8,852 nucleotides of DNA, from positions 1 through 8,852 of the forward strand of contig DKFM01000025.1 in the NCBI GenBank assembly GCA_002452815.1, written 5' to 3'. Each line of letters begins with the position of its first letter. Positions within the stretch are counted from its first letter, which is position 1. The position numbers were made by a program, and so were the translations under genes. The stretch comes from Rhodobacteraceae bacterium UBA6796 (GTDB taxonomy: Bacteria; Pseudomonadota; Alphaproteobacteria; Rhodobacterales; Rhodobacteraceae). The notes under the pieces are model-generated. The model ran no database searches, was not told the origin of the DNA, and worked only from the letters and a program-made list of their open reading frames with translations. This document shows positions 1-7,325 of this stretch, piece after piece.

Positions 1-110
1 CAGACGGCCCTCGGCGGAGGCTTACTAATCAGGAACCGCAAGCATTTTTCGAACTGGAAGCCCCGGACTGGCCCGAAAACTGGCCCCAACCGGATTCGTG
101 CGTTTTCGGC
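1..110. other. Unidentified sequence at left edge
   Basis: This stretch no longer resembles HipA, which fades out near 121. On the minus strand one frame stays open to the window edge (reading ...ENARIRLGPV... from about 107 down to 1), and another frame continues the HipA remnant to a stop at 25-27. I recognise neither. It also contains two copies of ACTGGCCC about 15 bases apart. It may be the end of a mobile element or the tail of a gene lying outside the window. Confidence 0.3.
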
Positions 111-120
111 TTCGCAGCAC

Positions 121-447
121 GCCAGTCATCCAGATGCGCACCCCTTCGATCTCGAAAACGAGATCCCGGGTCTCGGCGGCTTCGACCCCGACCTCGGCCG
201 CGATCTGGTGCAGCACTGCCTCTTGGCGGGTGATGTCGGGGGCGAAGTTCGGAGACACTTTCAGAATGCGAGTGGTCGGCACCCGCGCGCCGTCCCTGGG
301 CAGTCAGACCGCACCGTCGAACATGATGCAGGCAATCTTGCCCTGGACACCGGCAACAGATGATGGGTCGTGCTCCCCCTCGGGTATGCGGCGGTGCCGA
401 TGTAGCGACAGAACGATCTGATCGAGCCGGCCCTCAGAAAGCCGCAC
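121..447 (-). pseudogene. hipA-like toxin kinase fragment, truncated at both ends with an in-frame stop
   Basis: One minus-strand frame reads from about 447 to 121 and is interrupted only by a TGA at 304-306. Before the stop it reads RLSEGRLDQIVLSLHRHR, then SSVAGVQGKIACIMFDG. After the stop it reads VPTTRILKVSP, then a stretch with EAVLHQIAAEVGVE and FEIEGVRIWMT. These match in order the HipA-family landmarks: the helix before the core, the S-x-x-G-x-Q-x-K motif, the PTTHILK-type nucleotide-binding strand, and the E...LA...G segment. HipA is the Ser/Thr kinase toxin of HipBA toxin-antitoxin modules. The N-terminal lobe before 447 and the whole catalytic C-terminal half are absent, so no function is expected. 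A GTG at 280-282 could start the second piece but has no convincing ribosome site. The family call comes from recalled motifs, not a search. Confidence 0.7.
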
Positions 448-2257
448 AGCTGAAGGCCGTCGCCTGGATATCAATATCCGCCACAAGATGCCCACCGCCG
501 ATGTTGCGCAGCGATAGATGCGGCGGGCGTTCACCCAGCTTGTAGACCGGGCTTGGCACCTCGCCGGACAGGCGCGGCGTGGGGGGGCGGACCCTGCCGG
601 GATCAGGGATCGGAACAGCCGCCATCAGGCGCTTCGTGTAGGGATGCTGGGGCGATCCGAAAATCTGCACCCGCGTGCCCATCTCGACGATCTGGCCCAT
701 ATACATCACCGCGATCCGGTCCGAGATATTCTCGACCACGGCCATGTCGTGACTGATGAACAGGTAAGCGATGCCAAACTCGCGTTTCAGCGCATCGAGC
801 AGTTCCAGCACCCGGGCCTGCACAGAGACATCGAGCGCCGAGACGCTTTCATCTGCAACGATCAGCTTGGGTTGCAGCGCCAGCGCACGCGCGATGCAGA
901 TCCGTTGACGCTGACCGCCCGAGAACTCGTGCGGATAGCGGTCTAGCTGATCTCGGGTGAGTCCCACGCGCTCGAACAGGCCCGCGACTTTCTCGCGCTG
1001 TTCATCGGGCGTGCCGATGCCGTGGATGACCAGCGGTTCGGCCACAAGATCGCCAACGCGCATCCGTGGATCAAGCGCGGCCATCGGGTCCTGGAACACG
1101 ATCTGCACATCGCGGCGCATGGCCTTCATCTTTGGCCCGGTCAACCCACCCAAAGTGTGACCCGCGACCTCGATCTGCCCCTGATGCGGCACGAGCCCCG
1201 TCAGCGCCTTCGCGATCGTGGACTTGCCGCAGCCGCTTTCGCCGACGAGCGAGAAGGTCTCGCCCTCCATGATGTCGAAGCTGACGCCCTCGACCGCGTG
1301 GACGCGATGGGTCACCTGCGACAGGATCCCCCCGCGAATGTCGAAATGCACCTTCACGTCACGCAGGCGCGCCACGGGTTTCGCGTCAGGTGCCGCCGCC
1401 GGCGCGCCGCTCCCATCGCCCATGCGCGGCACCGCCGCCAGAAGGTCCTTGGTATAGGCCGCGCGCGGCCCAGCGAATATCTGCGCGACCGCGCCCGTCT
1501 CCACCGCCTGGCCCTGTTTCATCACGATCACCCGCTCGGCCATTTCGGCCACGACGCCCATGTCATGGGTGATCAGGATGATCGCGGTGCCCATCTCTGC
1601 TTGCAGATCGCGCAACAGGTCGAGCACCTCGCGCTGCACGGTCACGTCAAGTGCGGTCGTGGGTTCGTCCGCGATCAGCACGTCGGGGCGCAGGGCCAGT
1701 GCCATCGCGATCATCACGCGCTGACGCATCCCGCCCGAAAGTTCGTGCGGATATTGGCCCATCCGCCGGTCGGGTTCGGAAATCCGCACGCGGCGCAACG
1801 CTTCGAGCGCGCGGGCGCGGGCCTCGCGTTTCGTGACCGGCTCATGGGCGCGGATCGCCTCGGCCAGTTGCAGGCCGATCGTCAGAACCGGGTTGAGCGA
1901 GGTCATCGGCTCCTGAAAGATCATCGCGATACGATTGCCGCGAATGGCGCGCATCCGGCTCTCGGGCAGGCGCGTGAGGTCTTCGTCATGGAAACGGATC
2001 GCCCCGGCGCTGACGCGCAGCGCAGGCGGTGGCAGCAACCCCATGATCGCCAACGAGGTCAACGACTTGCCCGACCCGCTCTCGCCCGCGATCGCGATGG
2101 TCTCCCCGCGCGCCAGCGTGAAGCTCAGATCGCTCACCAACGGGCGTTCGCGCCCCTCAGCGCGCACCGAGATCGTGAGCCCTTCGACGGACAGTACCGG
2201 CCGGGCCCTCTCCGGGGCCAAGGCGGCCCCGGGCTTTGTTTCTTGCACGTCGATCAT
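434..2257 (-). CDS. Double ATP-binding subunit of a peptide/amide ABC importer (DppD-DppF type fusion)
   Basis: This 607-residue protein has two complete nucleotide-binding domains in one chain and would power the importer formed with the two permeases upstream. Domain 1 has Walker A GESGSGKS (58-65), Q-loop Q115, signature LSGGMRQR (173-180), Walker B ending ADEPT (D197, E198) and switch H231. Domain 2 has Walker A GESGCGKST (339-347), Q389, signature FSGGQRQR (445-452), Walker B with D469/E470 and H503. Each domain is followed by the short AYTK/HPYTK..LMAAVP element typical of oligopeptide-transporter ATPases. The ATG at 2257 overlaps the amidase stop codon (ATGA), suggesting translational coupling; a longer upstream start would read through the amidase gene. 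The final residues (CAAF) and the stop lie in sequence that appears to come from the neighbouring hipA fragment, so the native C-terminus may be altered. Family assignment is secure; the substrate is not shown by the ATPase. Confidence 0.95.
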   Translation of the reverse strand: MIDVQETKPGAALAPERARPVLSVEGLTISVRAEGRERPLVSDLSFTLARGETIAIAGESGSGKSLTSLAIMGLLPPPALRVSAGAIRFHDEDLTRLPESRMRAIRGNRIAMIFQEPMTSLNPVLTIGLQLAEAIRAHEPVTKREARARALEALRRVRISEPDRRMGQYPHELSGGMRQRVMIAMALALRPDVLIADEPTTALDVTVQREVLDLLRDLQAEMGTAIILITHDMGVVAEMAERVIVMKQGQAVETGAVAQIFAGPRAAYTKDLLAAVPRMGDGSGAPAAAPDAKPVARLRDVKVHFDIRGGILSQVTHRVHAVEGVSFDIMEGETFSLVGESGCGKSTIAKALTGLVPHQGQIEVAGHTLGGLTGPKMKAMRRDVQIVFQDPMAALDPRMRVGDLVAEPLVIHGIGTPDEQREKVAGLFERVGLTRDQLDRYPHEFSGGQRQRICIARALALQPKLIVADESVSALDVSVQARVLELLDALKREFGIAYLFISHDMAVVENISDRIAVMYMGQIVEMGTRVQIFGSPQHPYTKRLMAAVPIPDPGRVRPPTPRLSGEVPSPVYKLGERPPHLSLRNIGGGHLVADIDIQATAFSCAAF

Positions 2258-3213
2258 TCGAACACATTTCTCGGGAAATAGAAGCTGACGACCCAGTTCG
2301 GCATGTCCACGATCTCGGAGATCCGAAGATCGCCGCAGGTCGAGACCAGCATATAGGCGTCGACCGCCGACATGCCGCGCGTCTTGCACAGCAGGTCGAT
2401 CATGCCGGAAACCGCATCGCGCGCACCCGACATCAGGTCAGGCCCGATGCCCGTCGTGACCTCGTAGCCCGCCGTATCGAGATGGCGCGTGACCGGCCCC
2501 GGCGTGGTGAAGCGCGGGAATTTCAGCTTTTCGTTCTTGATCAGATCGAAGCTGAGCACGCAGTTCATCGGGCTCTCGATCGCGGTGCCGCAGACCTCGC
2601 CATCGCCTTGCGCGGCATGGGTGTCGCCCACGGAGAAGAGCGCGCCATCGACCTCGACCGGCAGGTAAAGCGTCGTACCGGCCGCCAGATCGCGGATGTC
2701 GAGATTGCCGCCCACGCGTCGCGGCGGGACGATGGAATGCAGGCCCGTTTCGGCGGGCGCGACGCCGATGGTGCCGCAGAAGGGCTTGAGCGCGACCTTA
2801 CCTTCGCGCCCCCAAAGCGCCTTGTCGGGCGAAGCGGCGTCGTATTTCCAGATGTTCAGCGCCGGGTCCTCGAACTGGTCGGCGAGCAGCCCGAAGCCGG
2901 GGATGTTCGCGGTCCAGCCCCAGGCAGAGCCCTCCTGCTCGCGCGGTGCGAAGCTGTCGATGGTGACTTTCAGCACGTCACCGGGCTTGGCCCCTTCGAC
3001 ATAGATCGGCCCGGAGACCGGATTGATCTTGCCGAAATCGAGGGTCTTCACATCCTCGACGGTCGAGGACGGCCCGAGCTGTCCGGCCGAGCTGTCGTGG
3101 CAATAGAACTCGATGGTCGATCCCGGAGCGACCGTCGCGGCCGGGACAAGCGAGTTGTCCCAGCCGAAATGGTGCTGTGCGCCGTGGATCGTGTAGTCAC
3201 AGGCTTTGCACAT
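2254..3213 (-). CDS. Acetamidase/formamidase family hydrolase
   Basis: This 319-residue cytoplasmic enzyme has no signal peptide. It belongs to the FmdA/AmdA family, which hydrolyses short amides such as formamide or acetamide to the acid and ammonia. Family landmarks run in order: HFGWDNS (15-21), the STIEFYCHDSSAGQL strand (32-46), NPVSGPIYVEGAKPGDVL (64-81), FCGTIGVAPA (145-154), GGNLDIRDL (168-176), GDTHAAQGDGEVCGTAIE (196-213, with the conserved acid/His metal-site cluster) and a C-terminal EIVDMPNW segment (300-307). The length fits the ~300-320 residue acetamidase-like branch and is shorter than the ~410-residue Methylophilus FmdA. The start is supported by a GAAGG ribosome site 4-5 bases before the ATG and a gap of only 6 bases after the binding-protein stop. 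C2, C5 and several His residues crowd the N-terminus. The exact amide is unknown; the transporter context suggests a larger amide than formamide. Confidence 0.93.
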   Translation of the reverse strand: MCKACDYTIHGAQHHFGWDNSLVPAATVAPGSTIEFYCHDSSAGQLGPSSTVEDVKTLDFGKINPVSGPIYVEGAKPGDVLKVTIDSFAPREQEGSAWGWTANIPGFGLLADQFEDPALNIWKYDAASPDKALWGREGKVALKPFCGTIGVAPAETGLHSIVPPRRVGGNLDIRDLAAGTTLYLPVEVDGALFSVGDTHAAQGDGEVCGTAIESPMNCVLSFDLIKNEKLKFPRFTTPGPVTRHLDTAGYEVTTGIGPDLMSGARDAVSGMIDLLCKTRGMSAVDAYMLVSTCGDLRISEIVDMPNWVVSFYFPRNVFE

Positions 3214-3219
3214 GTGCCT

Positions 3220-4860
3220 TCACTCCGTCACATAAACGTAATCGTAGTTCACCGGGATCGAAACCGGATCGACATAGAGCGCATCCGCGCCCCCCATCCG
3301 GGTCGATTTCATGGTGTAGCGGTTCTCGTTGAACACCGGGACCCAAGGCGCGCCTTCCATGACCTTCATGTAGACATCGGACCATTTCTGCAGGCGCTCG
3401 TCCTGCTTGGCCGGATCGGTGATCGAATCCGCCTCTGTGGCCATCGCGTCGAGGTCCTTGTCGCAATACCACGACCAGTTCCAGCCGCCCTCAACCGCAC
3501 CGGCGCAGCCCAGGATCGGGCCGTAGAAGTTCGACGGATCGGGGAAGTCGGCGATCCAGGCCATGCCGCCCGACCAGATCATCGGCGCAGTCTTCGGCGT
3601 GCCGCCCGCCTCGATCACGTTGGCCTGCGCCAGCGCCTTGATGTCGGCCTTCACGCCGATCGCAGCCAGATCCTGCTGGATCGCCTGCGCGATGCGCGGG
3701 TTGGGGTCGGTGTTCATCACGTAAAGCTCGGTCTCGAACCCGTCGGGCAGACCGGCCTCGGCAAGCATTTCCTTGGCCTTCGCGGGATCGAAGGGATAGC
3801 CCGCGTAATCCTTGGTGTAGCCCGGCATCGAGGGCGGCAACGGCTGGGTCGCGGGGGTCGCGCGGCCGTTGATCATCTGCACGATGCGATCCTTGTTGAT
3901 CGCCATGTTGATCGCCTGACGCACCTCGACCTTGTCGAAAGGCGCCATCTCGACGTTGAGCGTGATGTAGCCGGTATGCAGCTGGCCACCCACGACGACC
4001 TGCTTGGCTTCATCGGGATTGCCCATCACCTCGTTGAATTTCGCGGGCGGAATGCCGTCGCCGGGCACGTCCACCTCACCCTTCTGCAGACGCAGGAGCG
4101 CCACGATCGGCTCCTGGCCGACCTCGAAGGTGATGCTGTCGAGATAGGGCACACCCGGGCGCCAGTAATCGGCGTTCTTTTCAAAGACAAGCTGCTGACC
4201 GATGGTCCAGTCGGCAAGCTTGAACGCGCCGGTGCCCACGGGGTGCTTGCCGAAATCGGCGCCGTATTCGTCCACCGCTTCCTTCGGCACGACCGAGGCG
4301 AAGTTCAGCGCCATCACATGCAGGAAGGTCGCATCGGGGCGCGAGAGCTCGATCTTGACGGTATAGGGATCGACGACGGTAACACCTTCGAGGCTGGTGG
4401 CCGAGCCATCCGCCATCGCGTCATAGCCCTTGATCGACCCGAAGAAGCCCGCGCCGGGCGATTGCGTCGCGGGGGTGGTCACGCGGTCGAGCGAATATTT
4501 CACGTCCTCGGCCGTCATCTCGCGGCCGTTGTGGAACTTCACACCCTTGCGCAGCTTGAAGGTGAAGGTCGTGCCGTCCTCGGAAATCTCGTAGCTTTCG
4601 GCAAGGCCCGGACGCAGTTCGGTGGTGCCGGGGACGTAATCCATCAGCCCGTCGAAGACCGATTTGATCATCGACCAGTTCTGCCAGTCATAGCCGATGG
4701 CCGGGTCGAGGGTGGCGACATCGTCCTTGTAGGTGACGATGATATTGCCGCCGGGCTTGGCGTTGGGGTCGGGCTGGTAGTCCTGCGCCGAGGCGAGGCT
4801 GCCGAGGCCCAGCGAGAGCGACAGCGCGCTTGTGGTGAGAATGTTTTTCATCAGGCTCAT
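3220..4860 (-). CDS. Periplasmic substrate-binding protein of a peptide-type ABC importer (SBP family 5, DppA-like)
   Basis: This 546-residue protein delivers its ligand in the periplasm to the DppB/DppC-type permeases. Residues 1-25 form a Sec signal peptide (MSLMKN, a Leu/Ser/Gly-rich core, then ASA before Q26). There is no lipobox cysteine, so it should be a free periplasmic protein. Family 5 signs include DPAIGYDWQN (52-61), the SEDGTTFTFKLRKGVKFHNG segment (93-112) with TAEDVKYSLDR after it, VGTGAFKL (208-215) and ADFPDPSNFYGP (437-448). In dipeptide and oligopeptide binders an Asp in this last region contacts the ligand's amino group. C452 and C466 could form a disulfide in the exported protein. 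A GGAG motif about 10 bases upstream supports the first ATG over the second Met at codon 4. The gene follows the permeases instead of preceding them and has its own upstream hairpin. The ligand is not known. Confidence 0.94.
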   Translation of the reverse strand: MSLMKNILTTSALSLSLGLGSLASAQDYQPDPNAKPGGNIIVTYKDDVATLDPAIGYDWQNWSMIKSVFDGLMDYVPGTTELRPGLAESYEISEDGTTFTFKLRKGVKFHNGREMTAEDVKYSLDRVTTPATQSPGAGFFGSIKGYDAMADGSATSLEGVTVVDPYTVKIELSRPDATFLHVMALNFASVVPKEAVDEYGADFGKHPVGTGAFKLADWTIGQQLVFEKNADYWRPGVPYLDSITFEVGQEPIVALLRLQKGEVDVPGDGIPPAKFNEVMGNPDEAKQVVVGGQLHTGYITLNVEMAPFDKVEVRQAINMAINKDRIVQMINGRATPATQPLPPSMPGYTKDYAGYPFDPAKAKEMLAEAGLPDGFETELYVMNTDPNPRIAQAIQQDLAAIGVKADIKALAQANVIEAGGTPKTAPMIWSGGMAWIADFPDPSNFYGPILGCAGAVEGGWNWSWYCDKDLDAMATEADSITDPAKQDERLQKWSDVYMKVMEGAPWVPVFNENRYTMKSTRMGGADALYVDPVSIPVNYDYVYVTE

Positions 4861-4902
4861 TTGAGGTGTTCTCCGTCTGTTAGACTTTTCTTCTCGTGTG
4901 CC

Positions 4903-4918
4903 CCCCGGTTGGCCGGGG
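4903..4918 (-). other. Intercistronic GC hairpin before the binding-protein gene
   Basis: A perfect 6-base-pair stem, CCCCGG / CCGGGG with a 4-base loop (CCAA on the minus strand), lies in the 71-base gap between the dppB-like stop and the binding-protein start. No T-run follows on the minus strand (the next bases are purine-rich), so it is unlikely to stop transcription fully. A hairpin just upstream of a binding-protein gene often marks an RNA processing or stability boundary that raises binding-protein output relative to the permeases; that role is inferred here. Confidence 0.5.
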
Positions 4919-4931
4919 TATCTGGTTGCGA

Positions 4932-5852
4932 TCAGCGCAGCTTGATGCGCGGATCTATGAAGGGGGTAATCAGGTCGGCCAGCAGATTGCCCACCACGAT
5001 CGCGCAGGCCGACACCAGCGTGACGCCCATGATGATCGGGATGTCGACGCGCTGGATCGCCTGCCAGGCCAGTTGCCCGATGCCGGGCCAGCCGAAGACG
5101 CTTTCGACCACGACGATGCCGGACATGAAGATGCCGATGTCGATCCCGATCATCGCGATGATCGGCAGAATGGCGTTGGGCATCGCGTGCAGCGCCAGCA
5201 CCCGGAAACGGCGCAGCCCCTTGGCACGCGCTGTGCGGATATAGTCCGAGCGCAGCACGTCGATCATCGAGGAGCGCATCATCCGGCTATACCAGCCCGA
5301 GCCCATGATCCCGAGCGTCAGCGCGGGCAGCACGAGGTTCGAGAAGCTGCCATAGCCACCGATCGGGAACCAACTCAGCTTGACCGCGAACACATAAAGC
5401 AACAGCAGGCCGACCACGAATTGCGGCGCCGAGACCGCGACGAAAGAGGTGATCATCAGCGACTGATCGAGCGCACCCCCGCGCCGGATCGCCGCCACGA
5501 CGCCGAGCGTCAGCCCCATGACCAACTCGGCCACGATCGCGCCCAGCATCAGCAAAAGCGTTGCGGGCAGACGCGCGGTGATCAGGGTCGCAACTTCGGT
5601 CTTCTGGAGGTAGCTGCGGCCCATGTCGCCCTGGAAGAGCCCCGTCAGATAGCGCCAGTATTGCACCACGAAGGGTTGGTCGAGGCCAAGCTGGTGCCGG
5701 ATATTGGCCACCGTTTCGGGCGTGGCGGATCGGCCCGCGATCTGGCGCACCGGGTCGGCGGGCAGCACGAACAGCAGGAAGAAGGTGATGAAGGACACGC
5801 CCAGCAGGATCAGGGCGGCCTGGATCAGGCGTCGGATCAGATAGGCCAGCAT
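4932..5852 (-). CDS. ABC importer permease, DppB-like
   Basis: This 306-residue inner-membrane protein forms half of the transport channel. It opens with the typical MLAYLIRRLIQ and a first membrane segment (about 9-29), followed by the LPADPVRQI and LGLDQPFVVQYWRYLTGLFQGDMGRSY periplasmic region characteristic of DppB. Further hydrophobic segments lie near 97-121, 134-156, 174-188, 228-250 and 275-297. The cytoplasmic coupling loop that docks on the ATPase is DYIRTARAKGL (203-213). The ATG at 5852 shares its A with the TGA of the preceding permease (TGATG), and a GAGG lies about 9 bases upstream. A GTG one codon earlier is possible but less like the family N-terminus. DppB normally precedes DppC; here the order is reversed. 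Confidence 0.94.
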   Translation of the reverse strand: MLAYLIRRLIQAALILLGVSFITFFLLFVLPADPVRQIAGRSATPETVANIRHQLGLDQPFVVQYWRYLTGLFQGDMGRSYLQKTEVATLITARLPATLLLMLGAIVAELVMGLTLGVVAAIRRGGALDQSLMITSFVAVSAPQFVVGLLLLYVFAVKLSWFPIGGYGSFSNLVLPALTLGIMGSGWYSRMMRSSMIDVLRSDYIRTARAKGLRRFRVLALHAMPNAILPIIAMIGIDIGIFMSGIVVVESVFGWPGIGQLAWQAIQRVDIPIIMGVTLVSACAIVVGNLLADLITPFIDPRIKLR

Positions 5853-6739
5853 CACTCACGCCCTCTTTGCGTCGGGTCGAGCACGTCGCGCAGCGCGTCG
5901 CCCACGAGGTTGAAGGACAGCGCCAGAGCCAGGATCGCGGCGCCCGGGATGAAGACGAGCCACGGGGCCGCCTGGAAATAGGTCTGGTTCTCGAAGATGA
6001 TGTTGCCCCAGCTTGGCGTGGGGGGCTGAACGCCCACGCCAAGATAGGACAGCGTCGCTTCCAGCAGCACGGTGGTCGAGATGCCCAGCGTGCCCCAGAC
6101 GATGATCATCGGCACCAGATGCGGCAGGATGTGGCGGAACAGGATGCGCGCGGTCCCTGCCCCCAGCGTCTTCTCGGCGGCGACGAATTCCCGCTCGGCC
6201 AGCGCCGAGGTCTCGGTATAGACCACCCGCGCGGTCTGCACCCAGTTCACCAGCGCGATCACCATCGCGACGATCCAAAGGGACGGCGTGAAGATCGCCG
6301 CAAGGCAGATCGCCAGCAACAGCGCCGGGAAGGCCATCATCAGGTCGGTGAAGCGCATCAGCACCGCGCCGATCCAGCCGCGGAAATAACCCGCGGCCAC
6401 ACCGATCAGCGTGCCGATGATCAGCGCCAGACCGTTCGCCACGACACCGATGATCAGCGAGGTCCGCGCGCCATAGAGGATGCGCGAAAACAGGTCGCGC
6501 CCCAGAAGGTCGGTGCCGAGCCAGAATTTCTCGCCCGGCGGCATCGGCGCGCCTTCCAGCGTGAGCCCGTCGAACATCTGCTCTTGCGGCGCGAAAGGCG
6601 CGATCCAGGGCGCGAAGATCGCCCCGAGCGTCACCGTCGCGATGATCCCCATCCCAAGGATCGCGAGCTTTCGCCGCAGCAGACGGCGCAACGTGCTTTG
6701 CGGGCGGGTCGGCCCCTCAGCCAAGGTCGCGTCTGTCAT
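5852..6739 (-). CDS. ABC importer permease, DppC-like
   Basis: This 295-residue inner-membrane protein is the partner permease. After a basic cytoplasmic N-terminus (about 1-24) comes a membrane segment (25-47), then the hallmark FWLGTDLLGRDLFSRILYGARTSL (72-95) of DppC/OppC proteins. Further hydrophobic segments run near 97-118, 138-168, 208-235 and 258-280. The ATPase coupling loop is EREFVAAEKTLGAG (182-195). The ATG at 6739 is chosen because it has an AGGGGG ribosome site about 8 bases upstream and gives a standard DppC N-terminus; a longer frame extends into amiR but with no family resemblance. The gene overlaps the end of amiR by 23 bases, implying coupled expression. Confidence 0.94.
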   Translation of the reverse strand: MTDATLAEGPTRPQSTLRRLLRRKLAILGMGIIATVTLGAIFAPWIAPFAPQEQMFDGLTLEGAPMPPGEKFWLGTDLLGRDLFSRILYGARTSLIIGVVANGLALIIGTLIGVAAGYFRGWIGAVLMRFTDLMMAFPALLLAICLAAIFTPSLWIVAMVIALVNWVQTARVVYTETSALAEREFVAAEKTLGAGTARILFRHILPHLVPMIIVWGTLGISTTVLLEATLSYLGVGVQPPTPSWGNIIFENQTYFQAAPWLVFIPGAAILALALSFNLVGDALRDVLDPTQRGRE

Positions 6740-7325
6740 CGGTATCCCCCTGCTCTTCGTGGTTGGCGACAATGCGGCGCGCGGCATCCTCGAAACTGAC
6801 CCGCCAGGCCATCGCCATCTGGCGCAGCTGGTCATAGGCCTCGGCCTCGCTCTTGCCGCGCGCGGCCAGCAGCGTGACGGCGCGCACCACCGTCTGGCGT
6901 TCATCAAGCCTGCGGCGCAGATCCGCGATCTCTGCCGAGAGCAGTTGGCGCGCTTCAAAAGCGAGACGCGCAATCAGCAGCGCCGAGTAAACACCGCCAT
7001 CGCCCACCGGCTTGAGAAGTTGCGCATGGGCACCCACCTCAAGCGACCATTCGATCCGCCCCGGCGCTTCCGAGCCGATCAGCGCGATCATCGGCATCGG
7101 GCTCTGGCCCGGCTTCCAGGGGAATTGCTCGTCATAGCCCTGATCGGCATCGAAGAAGATGAAATCGCCCGAGAGCGCCTCTGCGGGCAGTTCCGGCCAG
7201 CAAGGGACGACCTTCAGGCCGATCGCGCGCAACTGCCGGTCGAGCGCCTGCACCGTCGGGTGCGGGCGATGCAGGATATAGGCGTGCGCGCCACCAAGGT
7301 TCGGGATACGGATCTTGCGCTTCAT
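6717..7325 (-). CDS. amiR: AmiR-like ANTAR-domain transcription antiterminator
   Basis: This 202-residue protein matches the AmiR layout: an N-terminal receiver-like domain (about 11-108), a helical coiled-coil linker (about 116-145) and a C-terminal ANTAR RNA-binding domain (about 143-192). The ANTAR part shows the conserved pattern AVTLLAARGKSEAEAYDQLRQMAM. In Pseudomonas, AmiR binds paired hairpins in the leader RNA and prevents termination, and is held inactive by AmiC. The receiver domain lacks the usual acidic pair at the end of strand 1 (it reads YILHRPH), so classical phosphorylation is unlikely, although D59 and K105-P106 sit where a receiver would have its phospho-Asp and switch Lys. 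The ATG overlaps the amiC stop (ATGA) with a GAGG about 9 bases upstream. Its likely target is the hairpin leader at 8454-8534. Confidence 0.93.
   Translation of the reverse strand: MKRKIRIPNLGGAHAYILHRPHPTVQALDRQLRAIGLKVVPCWPELPAEALSGDFIFFDADQGYDEQFPWKPGQSPMPMIALIGSEAPGRIEWSLEVGAHAQLLKPVGDGGVYSALLIARLAFEARQLLSAEIADLRRRLDERQTVVRAVTLLAARGKSEAEAYDQLRQMAMAWRVSFEDAARRIVANHEEQGDTDDRRDLG

Noticed and set aside
25..282. Independent small gene starting at GTG 280-282
   Set aside because: The same frame continues upstream of a single stop with HipA-like sequence, so it is better read as part of a hipA pseudogene.
1022..2281. Plus-strand open frames opposite the ATPase gene
   Set aside because: Low-complexity His/Arg/Gln-rich shadows of the ATPase coding strand, with no ribosome site or domain.
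4861..4931. Intrinsic terminator between the permease and binding-protein genes
   Set aside because: The stem is perfect but no T-run follows on the minus strand, and genes of the same pathway continue downstream.
2236..5244. Very long plus-strand open frame (1002 codons)
   Set aside because: It is antisense to three well-supported genes. It is rich in Arg/His/Asp/Gly in the way expected from the reverse strand of GC-rich codons, and shows no protein family signs.
5867..6799. Plus-strand open frame opposite the DppC-like gene
   Set aside because: Arg/Asp/Gln-rich shadow of a membrane-protein gene whose minus-strand reading is clear.
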